Source: an uncultured Candidatus Melainabacteria bacterium
GTDB lineage: Bacteria > Cyanobacteriota > Vampirovibrionia > Gastranaerophilales > Gastranaerophilaceae
Length of the DNA stretch: 64,000 bases
Assembly (NCBI GenBank): GCA_934754505.1
Contig: CAKVIE010000005.1
Location: forward strand, 80,707-144,706
Direction: 5' to 3'
Below are positions 34,701 through 42,831 of this stretch, piece after piece. The notes below the pieces were generated by a model that had not been told where the DNA came from, did not search any database, and saw nothing but the letters and a program-made list of their open reading frames with translations. The stretch's first letter is position 1. Each line of letters opens with the position of its first letter. The translations under genes and the position numbers were made by a program.

Positions 34701-36071
34701 TTAATTTATTTTCTCCTCAATGTCGGAATATACATAAATTGCAGCTACCCAACTCCAGTATATTAACTGAATTTGCGGTCTGAAATATACCGTGTCTGCA
34801 AATCCATGTACCAATACTCCGATAATTGCAACTACACCGCTTAATAAAACCATTCGGTCTTTAATATTGCCTGTTTTACAAAAGGCCTTTACTGCATATT
34901 TTATCATCAAAATTACAAATAAAATATAAAAAATTGCTGCAAAAATTCCGCTCTCAACGGCTATCTCCAAAAACACCGAATATGCACTCAAGGCATCAAA
35001 TCCCGAAAGCATATAAAGTCCGTAAATTTCTCTGAATACTTTATTGCCGCAGCCTATTCCGAATAAAACATTGTCTTGGAACATTTGTATTGCAGAATTA
35101 TACACATTCATTCTGAAAGATGTCGAGCTGTCATTTCTCATTGCAAATATCGACAAAATTCTATGTGAAATTTTAGGCACAAACATCATAACCGCAACAA
35201 CAAAGCAACACCCTGCCCCGATTATCATATTTTTATATCTGTTAATCACCTCATAAACAATCGGATAATGCTTTTCACATATTTTATATATCCCGAATAA
35301 GAAACCCAAAAGCATTACAAATAAAGCAATGTAAGCTCCTCGGCAGCCTGTCATGAAAATCGCAGGTATCACTGCAAGCGAAAAAACTATTCCGACTAAT
35401 GTCTGAAATTTCTTTTTTTCCGCAAAAGAAAGTCCCGTAAACAGCCAAACAAAAGGTGCTGCTGCAATTAAATATCCGCCGAGCAAATTAGGGTTTGACG
35501 GTTTCAACGTTCCGTAAACTCTTGTCAAAACCTGTTCGGGGTTTAAAGCTCTCGTATCCTGCCACGTTGCCGCACTCAAAACATCAAAACTGTTTTGCAA
35601 ATATGCAATTACCGTTTCAAAACTTACGCAAGCCCCGATAACAAAAGCTATCCAAGTAATTTTATTCTTATTGTTCTTTAAATAATGTAAAATTGCTCCA
35701 AAATACAAAAAGTAAATTATTGTCTTTGACAAGCCGACAAAACTTGCATGAACCATTGTCGAGTTTATCGTACTTATCAAGCACATTACAAAGTACAGAA
35801 ATAAAAATAATGTACTTTTTTCAAGTTTTATTTCTTTGCCTTTTTTCAAAACCAAAGTCAAAACATAAAAAACCGTCACACCGCTCAAAGCCAATACCGT
35901 TAAGGAATTTGATACAAATATCGACATCACGAGCGACAAACAAATTGAAGCAAACAACAAATAATCAATGTTTGACAAAATAAATGAATTTTGGACGAGT
36001 TTTTCCGTTTTGTCGGTTATTGCCGTCAAAATTGCATTTATAATTTTGATTATTCCGCTTTCGGTAAACAT
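34701..36071 (-). CDS. O-antigen ligase/Wzy_C family membrane protein (IctB-like)
   Basis: 456 aa with about eleven spans. The O-antigen-ligase region is visible: MTGCRGAYIALFVMLLGF (the SRGA-like motif) and a large periplasmic loop before it. The segment TRVYGTLKPSNPNLLGGYL closely follows the TRVYS.LGNPNLLAGYLLP pattern of the cyanobacterial IctB group. Members join or polymerise glycans on a lipid carrier at the periplasmic face. Despite its name, IctB is not a proven bicarbonate transporter. It lies directly after the DUF4330 gene (6 bases) in a three-gene operon headed by a heptose kinase. Confidence 0.75.
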   Translation of the reverse strand: MFTESGIIKIINAILTAITDKTEKLVQNSFILSNIDYLLFASICLSLVMSIFVSNSLTVLALSGVTVFYVLTLVLKKGKEIKLEKSTLFLFLYFVMCLISTINSTMVHASFVGLSKTIIYFLYFGAILHYLKNNKNKITWIAFVIGACVSFETVIAYLQNSFDVLSAATWQDTRALNPEQVLTRVYGTLKPSNPNLLGGYLIAAAPFVWLFTGLSFAEKKKFQTLVGIVFSLAVIPAIFMTGCRGAYIALFVMLLGFLFGIYKICEKHYPIVYEVINRYKNMIIGAGCCFVVAVMMFVPKISHRILSIFAMRNDSSTSFRMNVYNSAIQMFQDNVLFGIGCGNKVFREIYGLYMLSGFDALSAYSVFLEIAVESGIFAAIFYILFVILMIKYAVKAFCKTGNIKDRMVLLSGVVAIIGVLVHGFADTVYFRPQIQLIYWSWVAAIYVYSDIEEKIN

Positions 36072-36077
36072 TGTCTG

Positions 36078-36662
36078 CTATTCCGCCGTTTTCTGTTGTG
36101 TTAATTGGTTTTGTCCCTGTTGATTTTGTTGAGCTGCTTGTATTTGTTTTTCAACATCTTCAGCATATTGAACATTTGAAATAACACCTGTAAATTTGTA
36201 ATTTTTGCCTTCTAAAATTACGGGAATACCCATTTTGATTTTGTTTCCGCCGACAACTGCACCGTCTTCCGTAACTTTTGCTCTGTCTTTTACCGTTACA
36301 ACAAAGTCGAATACACACGGCTGCGAAATATCTTCAACAGGTTTGTAAGTTCCTTTTTTATCCGTTTCGATAAGGGTTTGTCTGCGGTCAAATACAACAT
36401 TTACGATTTTTAATTTTGTATAAGGTACGTTTCTAATCGTAATAAATGTATCTTCATCAGGTTTGAAAGGTGTTTCCGTATCTGTTACGGTAATTCCTCT
36501 GAAAAATACCGAGAAAAGTACATCTTTTTCTTCCAAAACAGGTGATTTTGAGAAGAATTTATTTGCTCCCAATGCAACTGCACCAAGGATAATCAAAATC
36601 GCTGCAACTGCAATAATTATAACTATATCTGCTTTTTTAATTTTTCCTAAAATTTCTTTCAT
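36078..36662 (-). CDS. DUF4330 domain protein
   Basis: 194 aa from the ATG at 36662 (MKEILGKIKK), six bases after AGAGG; a longer frame to 36683 lacks this site. One N-terminal span (IVIIIAVAAILIILGAVALG) is followed by a beta-rich extracytoplasmic domain ending in VTEDGAVVGGNKIKMG-PVILEGKNYKF, the DUF4330 pattern, and a Gln-rich tail. DUF4330 is known mostly from cyanobacteria and has no defined function. It sits between the heptose kinase and the ligase-like gene with almost no spacing, pointing to a role in envelope glycan assembly or export. Confidence 0.75.
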   Translation of the reverse strand: MKEILGKIKKADIVIIIAVAAILIILGAVALGANKFFSKSPVLEEKDVLFSVFFRGITVTDTETPFKPDEDTFITIRNVPYTKLKIVNVVFDRRQTLIETDKKGTYKPVEDISQPCVFDFVVTVKDRAKVTEDGAVVGGNKIKMGIPVILEGKNYKFTGVISNVQYAEDVEKQIQAAQQNQQGQNQLTQQKTAE

Positions 36663-36663
36663 A

Positions 36664-37692
36664 TTAACCTCTGAATTTTTCAAAATTTATTTTGTCTGCA
36701 GCTTTTATAAGTTCTTTGATGTTTGTTGTTGCACAACCGAAAGTTCTTATAACAATACTTGCTGCCAAATTTCCGATAATTGCTGCATGTTTCGGCGACA
36801 AACCTGCTGCAAGCCCCAAAGTAAACGTTGCAACGACCGTATCGCCTGCACCTGTTACGTCGAAAACATCTGTTTTGTTGAAAACAGGTATCGGGCTGTA
36901 ACTTCCGTCTTTTTCAAACACTGCCATTCCGTCACCGCCTCTTGTTATGAGCATTAATTCCGAATCGGCTTTTTCTATAAGTTTTTCACCCGCTTTTTTT
37001 AAAGTTTCTTCATCTTGAATGAAAAATCCTACGTATTTTTCGGTATCTGGTTGGTTCGGTGTCATTGCGGTAATGCCTTTGTATCTGTCCATATCTTTTT
37101 GAACGTCCGCAACGATTACTTTTCCGTATTTTTTCGCCGTTGCAATAGCTGTCTGAATAACCCTGTCAGTCATATTGCCGATATGATAATCCGATAAAAT
37201 TACTCCGTCAAATTCGGGAATAGCTTTTTCAATATTTGCAACAACTTTATCTTCTGTTTCTTTACTCAACCAACCTTTTGTTTCTCTGTCAATTCTGACT
37301 ATCTGCTGTGTTACCGATTGTGAGCAAGAACCTGAAATTCTTGTTTTTACCGTAGTTGCTCTCTCAGGTGCTTTTACCATATATGAAGTGTCAACTTTCG
37401 CATCTTCAAAAGCTTTCAACAAAACCTGTCCGTAATAATCATCGCCGTATGTGCCGATGATTGAAACCTTTCCGCCGTTTAACGATGCAATGTTATGAGC
37501 TGCGTTTGATGCTGCTCCTAAAATGATTTTGGTCTTTGTGTGTCTTAAAATCAATACGGGAGCTTCTCTCGAAATACGTTCCGTATTGCCGTAAATCATT
37601 TCATCTATTGCTGTATCGCCGATTACAAGAATTTTCGGCTTTCTGATTTTCGTAATCTCTGTTTTGATTATTTCTTTATCCGCTAAAAACAA
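36664..37692 (-). CDS. hldE: D-glycero-beta-D-manno-heptose-7-phosphate kinase-like (PfkB family)
   Basis: 342 aa; a TTG start at 37692, behind GGAG at eight bases. The N-terminal KILVIGDTAIDEMIYG, the RISREAPVLIL segment and GAASNAAHNIASLNG match RfaE domain I, and the C-terminal DVTGAGDTVVATFTLGL is the PfkB catalytic motif with Asp as base. It phosphorylates heptose-7-phosphate for ADP-heptose, a lipopolysaccharide core precursor. The nucleotidyltransferase half (domain II) is missing from the protein and the window, so it is a single-domain HldA-like kinase. It heads the operon with DUF4330 and the ligase. Confidence 0.8.
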   Translation of the reverse strand: MFLADKEIIKTEITKIRKPKILVIGDTAIDEMIYGNTERISREAPVLILRHTKTKIILGAASNAAHNIASLNGGKVSIIGTYGDDYYGQVLLKAFEDAKVDTSYMVKAPERATTVKTRISGSCSQSVTQQIVRIDRETKGWLSKETEDKVVANIEKAIPEFDGVILSDYHIGNMTDRVIQTAIATAKKYGKVIVADVQKDMDRYKGITAMTPNQPDTEKYVGFFIQDEETLKKAGEKLIEKADSELMLITRGGDGMAVFEKDGSYSPIPVFNKTDVFDVTGAGDTVVATFTLGLAAGLSPKHAAIIGNLAASIVIRTFGCATTNIKELIKAADKINFEKFRG

Positions 37693-37834
37693 TATATTTT
37701 CTCCGCTTTTTATTTTGTCTGTTCTATGCTATAATTTTATCATAAATCGGATTTAGTTTGTAATTATTATAAAAATTGTTATTTTTCTTATAAAAAATTA
37801 ATTAAATCCAATAGTAAAAAAGTTTTAAAAATTT

Positions 37835-38488
37835 ATGAAAAAGTATTGTTCAAAACCTGAATTTAAAAACAAAAAAACATTTATCGGAATATCATTTTCT
37901 TCAATTTCTACAAACGAATCAGCGGTTGCCGTGCTTGATGAAAATCTCAATATTCTGCTTTTGGATAAATTATTTTCTCTTGCAGATGTTGATTTTTTTC
38001 TCAAAAATTTTCAAGGTTTAAATAACGCAATGGTTGCTGTTTCCATGGCGAAAAACGAAGTTATGATAAGCAGTAAATGGAAATATCTCGCAAGAATTTA
38101 CCACCCCGTAAATCTCAATTCTCATTTGCTTAACAGAGAAGGCTGGGCGGACAGATTTTCCAAAAAAGGTACTGATTTATTCAAATTTTTTAAACAAGAC
38201 GGTTGTTCGATTTTCAGATTTGATGTTCATAATGCAAAAACCGCTTTCGGCTGCAACGAGGCTTTTCTTGACAGAACACCCGCTGATTGCAAGGCTTTAC
38301 AATCGGGCTTAAAATATAAATTGAATATGGAGCAGCTTCCGTCAAATATGATTCCCGTTTCCGAACTTGAGGCGGTTTTGGGTGCATATACGGCTTTTTC
38401 CTATGCTAAAGATTGTGAAAATAAATATTGCAAAAAGTTGTTTGAATTTCACGGGCTTGATGTAATCGGTTTTAATCAGGGTTTATAA
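37835..38488 (+). CDS. Hypothetical protein with RNase H-like (DUF429-like) fold
   Basis: 217 aa. The opening TFIGISFSSISTNESAVAVLDENLNIL has the strand-turn-strand pattern of a DUF429/RNase H-like fold (GiD.s......a..d), but the usual Asp residues are replaced. A later NAMVAVSMAKNEV would be the second core strand. A run of six Cys is spread through the C-terminal half (CSIF, FGCN, DCKAL, DCENKYCKKL). Function unknown. Its 3' end overlaps that of the convergent tolC-like gene by 13 bases. Confidence 0.5.
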   Translation: MKKYCSKPEFKNKKTFIGISFSSISTNESAVAVLDENLNILLLDKLFSLADVDFFLKNFQGLNNAMVAVSMAKNEVMISSKWKYLARIYHPVNLNSHLLNREGWADRFSKKGTDLFKFFKQDGCSIFRFDVHNAKTAFGCNEAFLDRTPADCKALQSGLKYKLNMEQLPSNMIPVSELEAVLGAYTAFSYAKDCENKYCKKLFEFHGLDVIGFNQGL

Positions 38489-40068
38489 TTAACTCCGTTC
38501 AAAATGCTGTCAACGCTTATTATTCCTGCGTCAAACAAAATTTGTACCTGCGAAATATTATAATCGGCGATATTTTGAGCAAGTCCGACTTGTGCTGCAA
38601 CTTTCAGCCCCTGTGCCTGAATAACGTCGAGGAATGTGGCTTCGCCCGTATTCATCAAGACTATTGAGCTTTCCAAACTTTTTTCTGCGGCAAAAAGTTC
38701 TTTTTTTGAAGCCTCTATTCTCTCTTTTGCACTTGCAGAGTCTTGTTTTGACGTGATAATGCTCGCTTCAATATCACGCAATTTTTGGATTAACGCTGTT
38801 TCCATAGCTTTTATCTGCTCGTTATAAGCCTTGATTTTGGTAAAAGTTCCTATGCCTAATCTTTTGCCGAGAGGTGCGTTTACGGTTATCAAAAATGTTG
38901 TACTCGGATACAAGCCAAATCTTTTGACCCCGTTTTTTGCATAGACAAATCCTGCATTTACACTCGGTATGAAATCCGTGTATTGAGAACTTCTTTCGGC
39001 TTTCATTGCGGAAATCTTTTTTCTTTCTGCGACGATATCCTGTCTTTCTTTTTTAGATAATTCAATGAGTTTATCGACTTCAATATCCGACAAATTTTTT
39101 TCGTTAATGACATTATCTTTCGGATAAAGGGGGGTTAAAACATCTATTCCCGTTGTGTTTGCGAGTTTTGCCTGAGTGGTTCTTATTGCATTAAAGGCTG
39201 TTATGTACTGCTGTTTTGCCTTTGCAAGTTCGGCTTCCGCTCTGTAAATGTCGAATTTTGTTCCCACTCCGACTTGAAATCTTGCGTTTGTTAAGTCATA
39301 TTGGGCTTTTCTGTCAAGCATATTGGTCGCATAAATATCAATTTCGGTTTTGTTTTTGAGCAAAGTATAATATTCGGTTGCTGTTTTTAAAATGACTTCT
39401 TCTCTTGTAAATTCCTGCATTGCAATAGAGGCTTTATACAGGCTTCGTCTTTGCGATACGCCGAAAAAGGATTTTCCTTTATCGAAAAAATCCCAGTTGA
39501 ATGTAAAATTACTTTGGATAGGAATTTCATGAACGTGGTCTTGAACAATACCGCCGACGAGGAATGTTCCCGAAAGCCAATAAATAGAGTAATTATACTC
39601 TGCTGTCGGTAAAAATTGAGCGTATGCGTTTCTTTTTTCCCACAAATTCTGCCTTGTTTCAAACTTCTTTTCTTTAAGTGTGTAATTGTGTTCAACGGCA
39701 GCTTTCAAGCAGGTTTCCAAGTCTGTCGGAATGAGTTTTATTCCTAAATTTTGTTCAACCTCTTTATCGATAATTTCCTGCTTTTTAGTGTCAAAAAACG
39801 ACATATTTCCGCTCAAGGCGTCTGTTATGAAATCCTGTCTTGCATAATCCCAAATAGTTGTCGGGCTGTTTTTATTATCCGAGGTTATTTTTGAATTCGG
39901 AGAAATGAGGATATTTTCACTTTCGATTATGCTTTCCACACTTTCTGTGTTGGAAGTATTAGCTGAATTGGCGGAAGTTTCAATGTTTTCGATACTTTCA
40001 TTGCTTTCCGCAAATAAAGGATTTTGGATTGTGATTATAAATATTAATATGCATAATAATTTTTTCAT
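38476..40068 (-). CDS. tolC: TolC-like outer-membrane efflux protein
   Basis: 530 aa. The start is ATG 40068 (MKKLLCILIF), giving a clean signal peptide ending in PLFAES; a TTG at 40083 is possible but leaves a shorter signal. A Ser/Asn-rich region (~20-75) precedes the OEP core, which has two repeats with the usual long helical hairpins. Typical segments are LETCLKAAVEHNYTLKEKK, NARFQVGVGTKFDIYRAEAELAKAKQQY and MNTGEATFLDVIQAQGLKVAAQ. It forms the outer-membrane channel of type I secretion or efflux systems. No adaptor or pump gene is adjacent. Confidence 0.88.
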   Translation of the reverse strand: MKKLLCILIFIITIQNPLFAESNESIENIETSANSANTSNTESVESIIESENILISPNSKITSDNKNSPTTIWDYARQDFITDALSGNMSFFDTKKQEIIDKEVEQNLGIKLIPTDLETCLKAAVEHNYTLKEKKFETRQNLWEKRNAYAQFLPTAEYNYSIYWLSGTFLVGGIVQDHVHEIPIQSNFTFNWDFFDKGKSFFGVSQRRSLYKASIAMQEFTREEVILKTATEYYTLLKNKTEIDIYATNMLDRKAQYDLTNARFQVGVGTKFDIYRAEAELAKAKQQYITAFNAIRTTQAKLANTTGIDVLTPLYPKDNVINEKNLSDIEVDKLIELSKKERQDIVAERKKISAMKAERSSQYTDFIPSVNAGFVYAKNGVKRFGLYPSTTFLITVNAPLGKRLGIGTFTKIKAYNEQIKAMETALIQKLRDIEASIITSKQDSASAKERIEASKKELFAAEKSLESSIVLMNTGEATFLDVIQAQGLKVAAQVGLAQNIADYNISQVQILFDAGIISVDSILNGVNYKP

Positions 40069-40129
40069 ACCGATACAGTACAAAAAAATTACAGATTAAA
40101 ACTATATCCGAACGATTATACTTATAGGA

Positions 40130-41071
40130 TTATTTTCCGTTTTCCAATCGTTTTACCCTGATTTGAATGTCTTCAATTAATTTTCTGTTAATGCCGAGCA
40201 AATCGGCAATTACACCTAAAATTGCCGTCTGGAAACCGACAACAATCAAAATTGTCGAGAAAATCAAGGATTGTAAATTCCCGTTGCCTGAACCATGTAA
40301 AAAATACCAGAAAAATCTTAACCAGATTAAGCAACCGAGCAAGAACAAAAATCCGCCGATTATTGCGAAAAATCTGAACGGGCGGTAAATGATAAACATT
40401 CTTAATACCGTGAATGCAGAATTTTTCACATAAGAGAAAATATTTTTAACAAGTTTTGATTTTCTAAATCCGCTGTTTGTTCTTATCGGAACACATTCAA
40501 TTGTCAAACCTTTTGCTTTTGACTGCATAATGGTTTCGATAGTATAAGTGTAATTGTCAAATACGTTCATCATCATTGCGGCTTTTCTCGAAAAAGCTCT
40601 AAATCCGCTCGGAGCATCTTCCGTTCCTGTACTGCTCAATAAACGTACGGTTTTTGAACCGACTTTTTGCAAAAATTTCTTTAAAAATGAAAAATGTTTT
40701 ATTCTGTCGATTGGTCTTGTTCCGATTACGATATCCGCTTGGTTATTGACTATCGGCCAAATAAGTTTATCAATGTCATCTGCATTGTATTGGTTATCGG
40801 CATCAATATTTACTATAATATCGGCACCTTCTTCAATACATCTTTGCAAACCCAATGTAAAGGCTTTTGCAAGCCCCATATTGCCTTTTAATGACAAAAT
40901 ATGTTCAACACCATAATCTTCTGCTATATATTTTGTTCTGTCCGTGCTGCCGTCATCTATTACCAAAATTTCGACTCGGTCTATCCCTTCATATTCTCTT
41001 TTTATTGAGGATAAAGTCAAAGGTAATGATATTTCTTCGTTATATGCGGGTATTTGAATTATAAGTTTCAT
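40130..41071 (-). CDS. GT2 polyprenol-phosphate glycosyltransferase (DPM/ArnC type)
   Basis: 313 aa. The GT-A core is clear: IIQIPAYNEEISLPLTL, EILVIDDGSTDRT, the D-x-D in IVNIDADNQYNADDI, and GFRAFSRKAA. Two C-terminal spans (~228-250 and ~265-290) anchor it. The family loads a sugar onto undecaprenyl phosphate at the cytoplasmic face for later use by GT-C enzymes outside. The divergent gene next door (41148) is such a GT-C enzyme, so they may work in series. Confidence 0.87.
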   Translation of the reverse strand: MKLIIQIPAYNEEISLPLTLSSIKREYEGIDRVEILVIDDGSTDRTKYIAEDYGVEHILSLKGNMGLAKAFTLGLQRCIEEGADIIVNIDADNQYNADDIDKLIWPIVNNQADIVIGTRPIDRIKHFSFLKKFLQKVGSKTVRLLSSTGTEDAPSGFRAFSRKAAMMMNVFDNYTYTIETIMQSKAKGLTIECVPIRTNSGFRKSKLVKNIFSYVKNSAFTVLRMFIIYRPFRFFAIIGGFLFLLGCLIWLRFFWYFLHGSGNGNLQSLIFSTILIVVGFQTAILGVIADLLGINRKLIEDIQIRVKRLENGK

Positions 41072-41147
41072 AAAATTTTTATCTTTTTCAATTAAAAAAT
41101 ATTCTTCGTTAGTTTATAATAATTTTATATTAACATAAAAATGAATA

Positions 41148-42821
41148 ATGATGAAAAATAACAGAATTTATTTGAATGTTTTTTTAATAACGCTTGCAGG
41201 ACTTTTTATAAGGCTGTTTGACCTTGATAAAGCAGGCGGACTTTGGAATGACGAATATATAAGCTGGTTCATTTCAAACCGCCCTTTATACGGAGATTTT
41301 TTTGAACAAATGTTTAAAAATTGTCATATGCCGCTCTATTATTTTTATCTGAAATTTTGGACATCAATTTTCGGAAATTCGGATTATCTTTTGAGAGTTT
41401 CGTCTGTTATCACGGGAGCTTTAAGTATTCCTGCAATGTTTTTTGTCGGAAAACAATTAAACAATGAAAAAACGGGGTTGCTTTGTTCGGCTTTGACTGC
41501 TTTTAGCGGATTTCTTATTTATTTTTCACAAGAAGTCAGATTTTATTCGCTGTTGTTTTTGATTTCGGCATTGCTGCTGCTTTTTTCGCTTAAATTAATC
41601 GAAAATCAGTCGAAAATTAACTATTTTATGTTTTTTGCTTTAAGCACACTTGTTATGTTGACTCATACAATCGGTTTTGTTTTTGTTATTTTGAATTGTA
41701 TTGGGCTGTTTTGGTATCTCAAAAAACATGATAAATTCTCGTTAAAAGCCGTAATGCCGTTTTTTATCGGTGTTTTTATCGTGATGTCAATATTTTTACC
41801 GTTTATGTTCAAAACTCTTACGGCAAGCTATATTTCGCAATTTTGGTCTGATTTTTCTTTAACAAAATTATTTTTTGTTCTTTCGGATTATTTTTCACCC
41901 GTGCAAATAAATATTATAAATACTCCTGCGAGCCTTACGGCATTGCTTTTTAAGAAAAGCGGATTTAACTTCGGATATTTTATTTTCGGATTAATTCCGA
42001 TTTTTATTTCTTTTGCGGCTATCGGTTTTGCAATTAAACAAAAAAATGAAAAAATTAACATAATTTCTCTCGTTGCGGTTGCGGCTTTATTTGTTATGGT
42101 GCTTGCGGCTATTTCGGGCAAAATGGTTTTAATAACAAAATATACAATGGAAATTTACCCTATAGTCATTGCGGTAACGGCATTCGGACTTATGAGTATT
42201 CGTCCTCATTCAATGCAAAAGTTCCTCACAACGGCTTTATTGTGGTTAATTTGTTTCTTTCTTCTTTTTAGCAATTTTGCACCGCAAAAACTTCAGCGGT
42301 CTGAGGGACATAAATATGTTGCGGATTTAATCGAAAAAGCCAATCTCGGCAAAAATGACCGAATTCTTTTGCTTTACTATGATACAAACAGGTTTGGAAA
42401 ATATATTCCGCTTGAAAAATATAATATTGAATTTATGTCAAAATATAATTTTCAATACATGCTTCTTCACAATCCGCCTTTGCATACGGAAGTTATTAAA
42501 AACGGAAAAAAGACCTTCCTGCCTGTGTTTGCCTCGGGTGAGGACAGCTTTTTCTCGGAAGTTTTGAACACAAGATATTTTTCTCATCTTAAAAAGGGTG
42601 ACAAGTTTGCTTTGATTACACTTAATTCGGTGTCTTTCATTGATGAAGAAAAGATGAAAAAAACAGTTGCCGATGAAAAATTATACAAACGTATGCCGTT
42701 TATTTTTCTTATATTTTCTCACATTTCAAATGTTGCTCAAAAAGAAGCCGCTGCTGTTTTGAAGCCTGTTTTCAACGATAAAGCGGGAAATTGGGAAATT
42801 TACGTTTTTGAAAAACAATAA
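41148..42821 (+). CDS. GT39/ArnT-like membrane glycosyltransferase
   Basis: 557 aa, with ATG codons at 41148 and 41151 and no clear ribosome site. The first extracytoplasmic loop holds the signature LWNDEYISWFI (the W-x-D-E of the GT-C fold) and HMPLYYFYLKFW, which matches the HPPLY motif. Eleven to twelve spans follow, then a soluble C-terminal domain (~395-557). The family transfers a sugar from a polyprenyl phosphate to an acceptor outside the membrane, such as lipid A or protein. The divergent GT2 likely makes the donor. Confidence 0.82.
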   Translation: MMKNNRIYLNVFLITLAGLFIRLFDLDKAGGLWNDEYISWFISNRPLYGDFFEQMFKNCHMPLYYFYLKFWTSIFGNSDYLLRVSSVITGALSIPAMFFVGKQLNNEKTGLLCSALTAFSGFLIYFSQEVRFYSLLFLISALLLLFSLKLIENQSKINYFMFFALSTLVMLTHTIGFVFVILNCIGLFWYLKKHDKFSLKAVMPFFIGVFIVMSIFLPFMFKTLTASYISQFWSDFSLTKLFFVLSDYFSPVQINIINTPASLTALLFKKSGFNFGYFIFGLIPIFISFAAIGFAIKQKNEKINIISLVAVAALFVMVLAAISGKMVLITKYTMEIYPIVIAVTAFGLMSIRPHSMQKFLTTALLWLICFFLLFSNFAPQKLQRSEGHKYVADLIEKANLGKNDRILLLYYDTNRFGKYIPLEKYNIEFMSKYNFQYMLLHNPPLHTEVIKNGKKTFLPVFASGEDSFFSEVLNTRYFSHLKKGDKFALITLNSVSFIDEEKMKKTVADEKLYKRMPFIFLIFSHISNVAQKEAAAVLKPVFNDKAGNWEIYVFEKQ

Positions 42822-42831
42822 TTCCGAAAAA

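Noticed and set aside
34701..36071. Bicarbonate transporter (IctB)
   Set aside because: The family is better explained as O-antigen ligase/polymerase; a carbon-uptake role makes no sense without photosynthesis genes.
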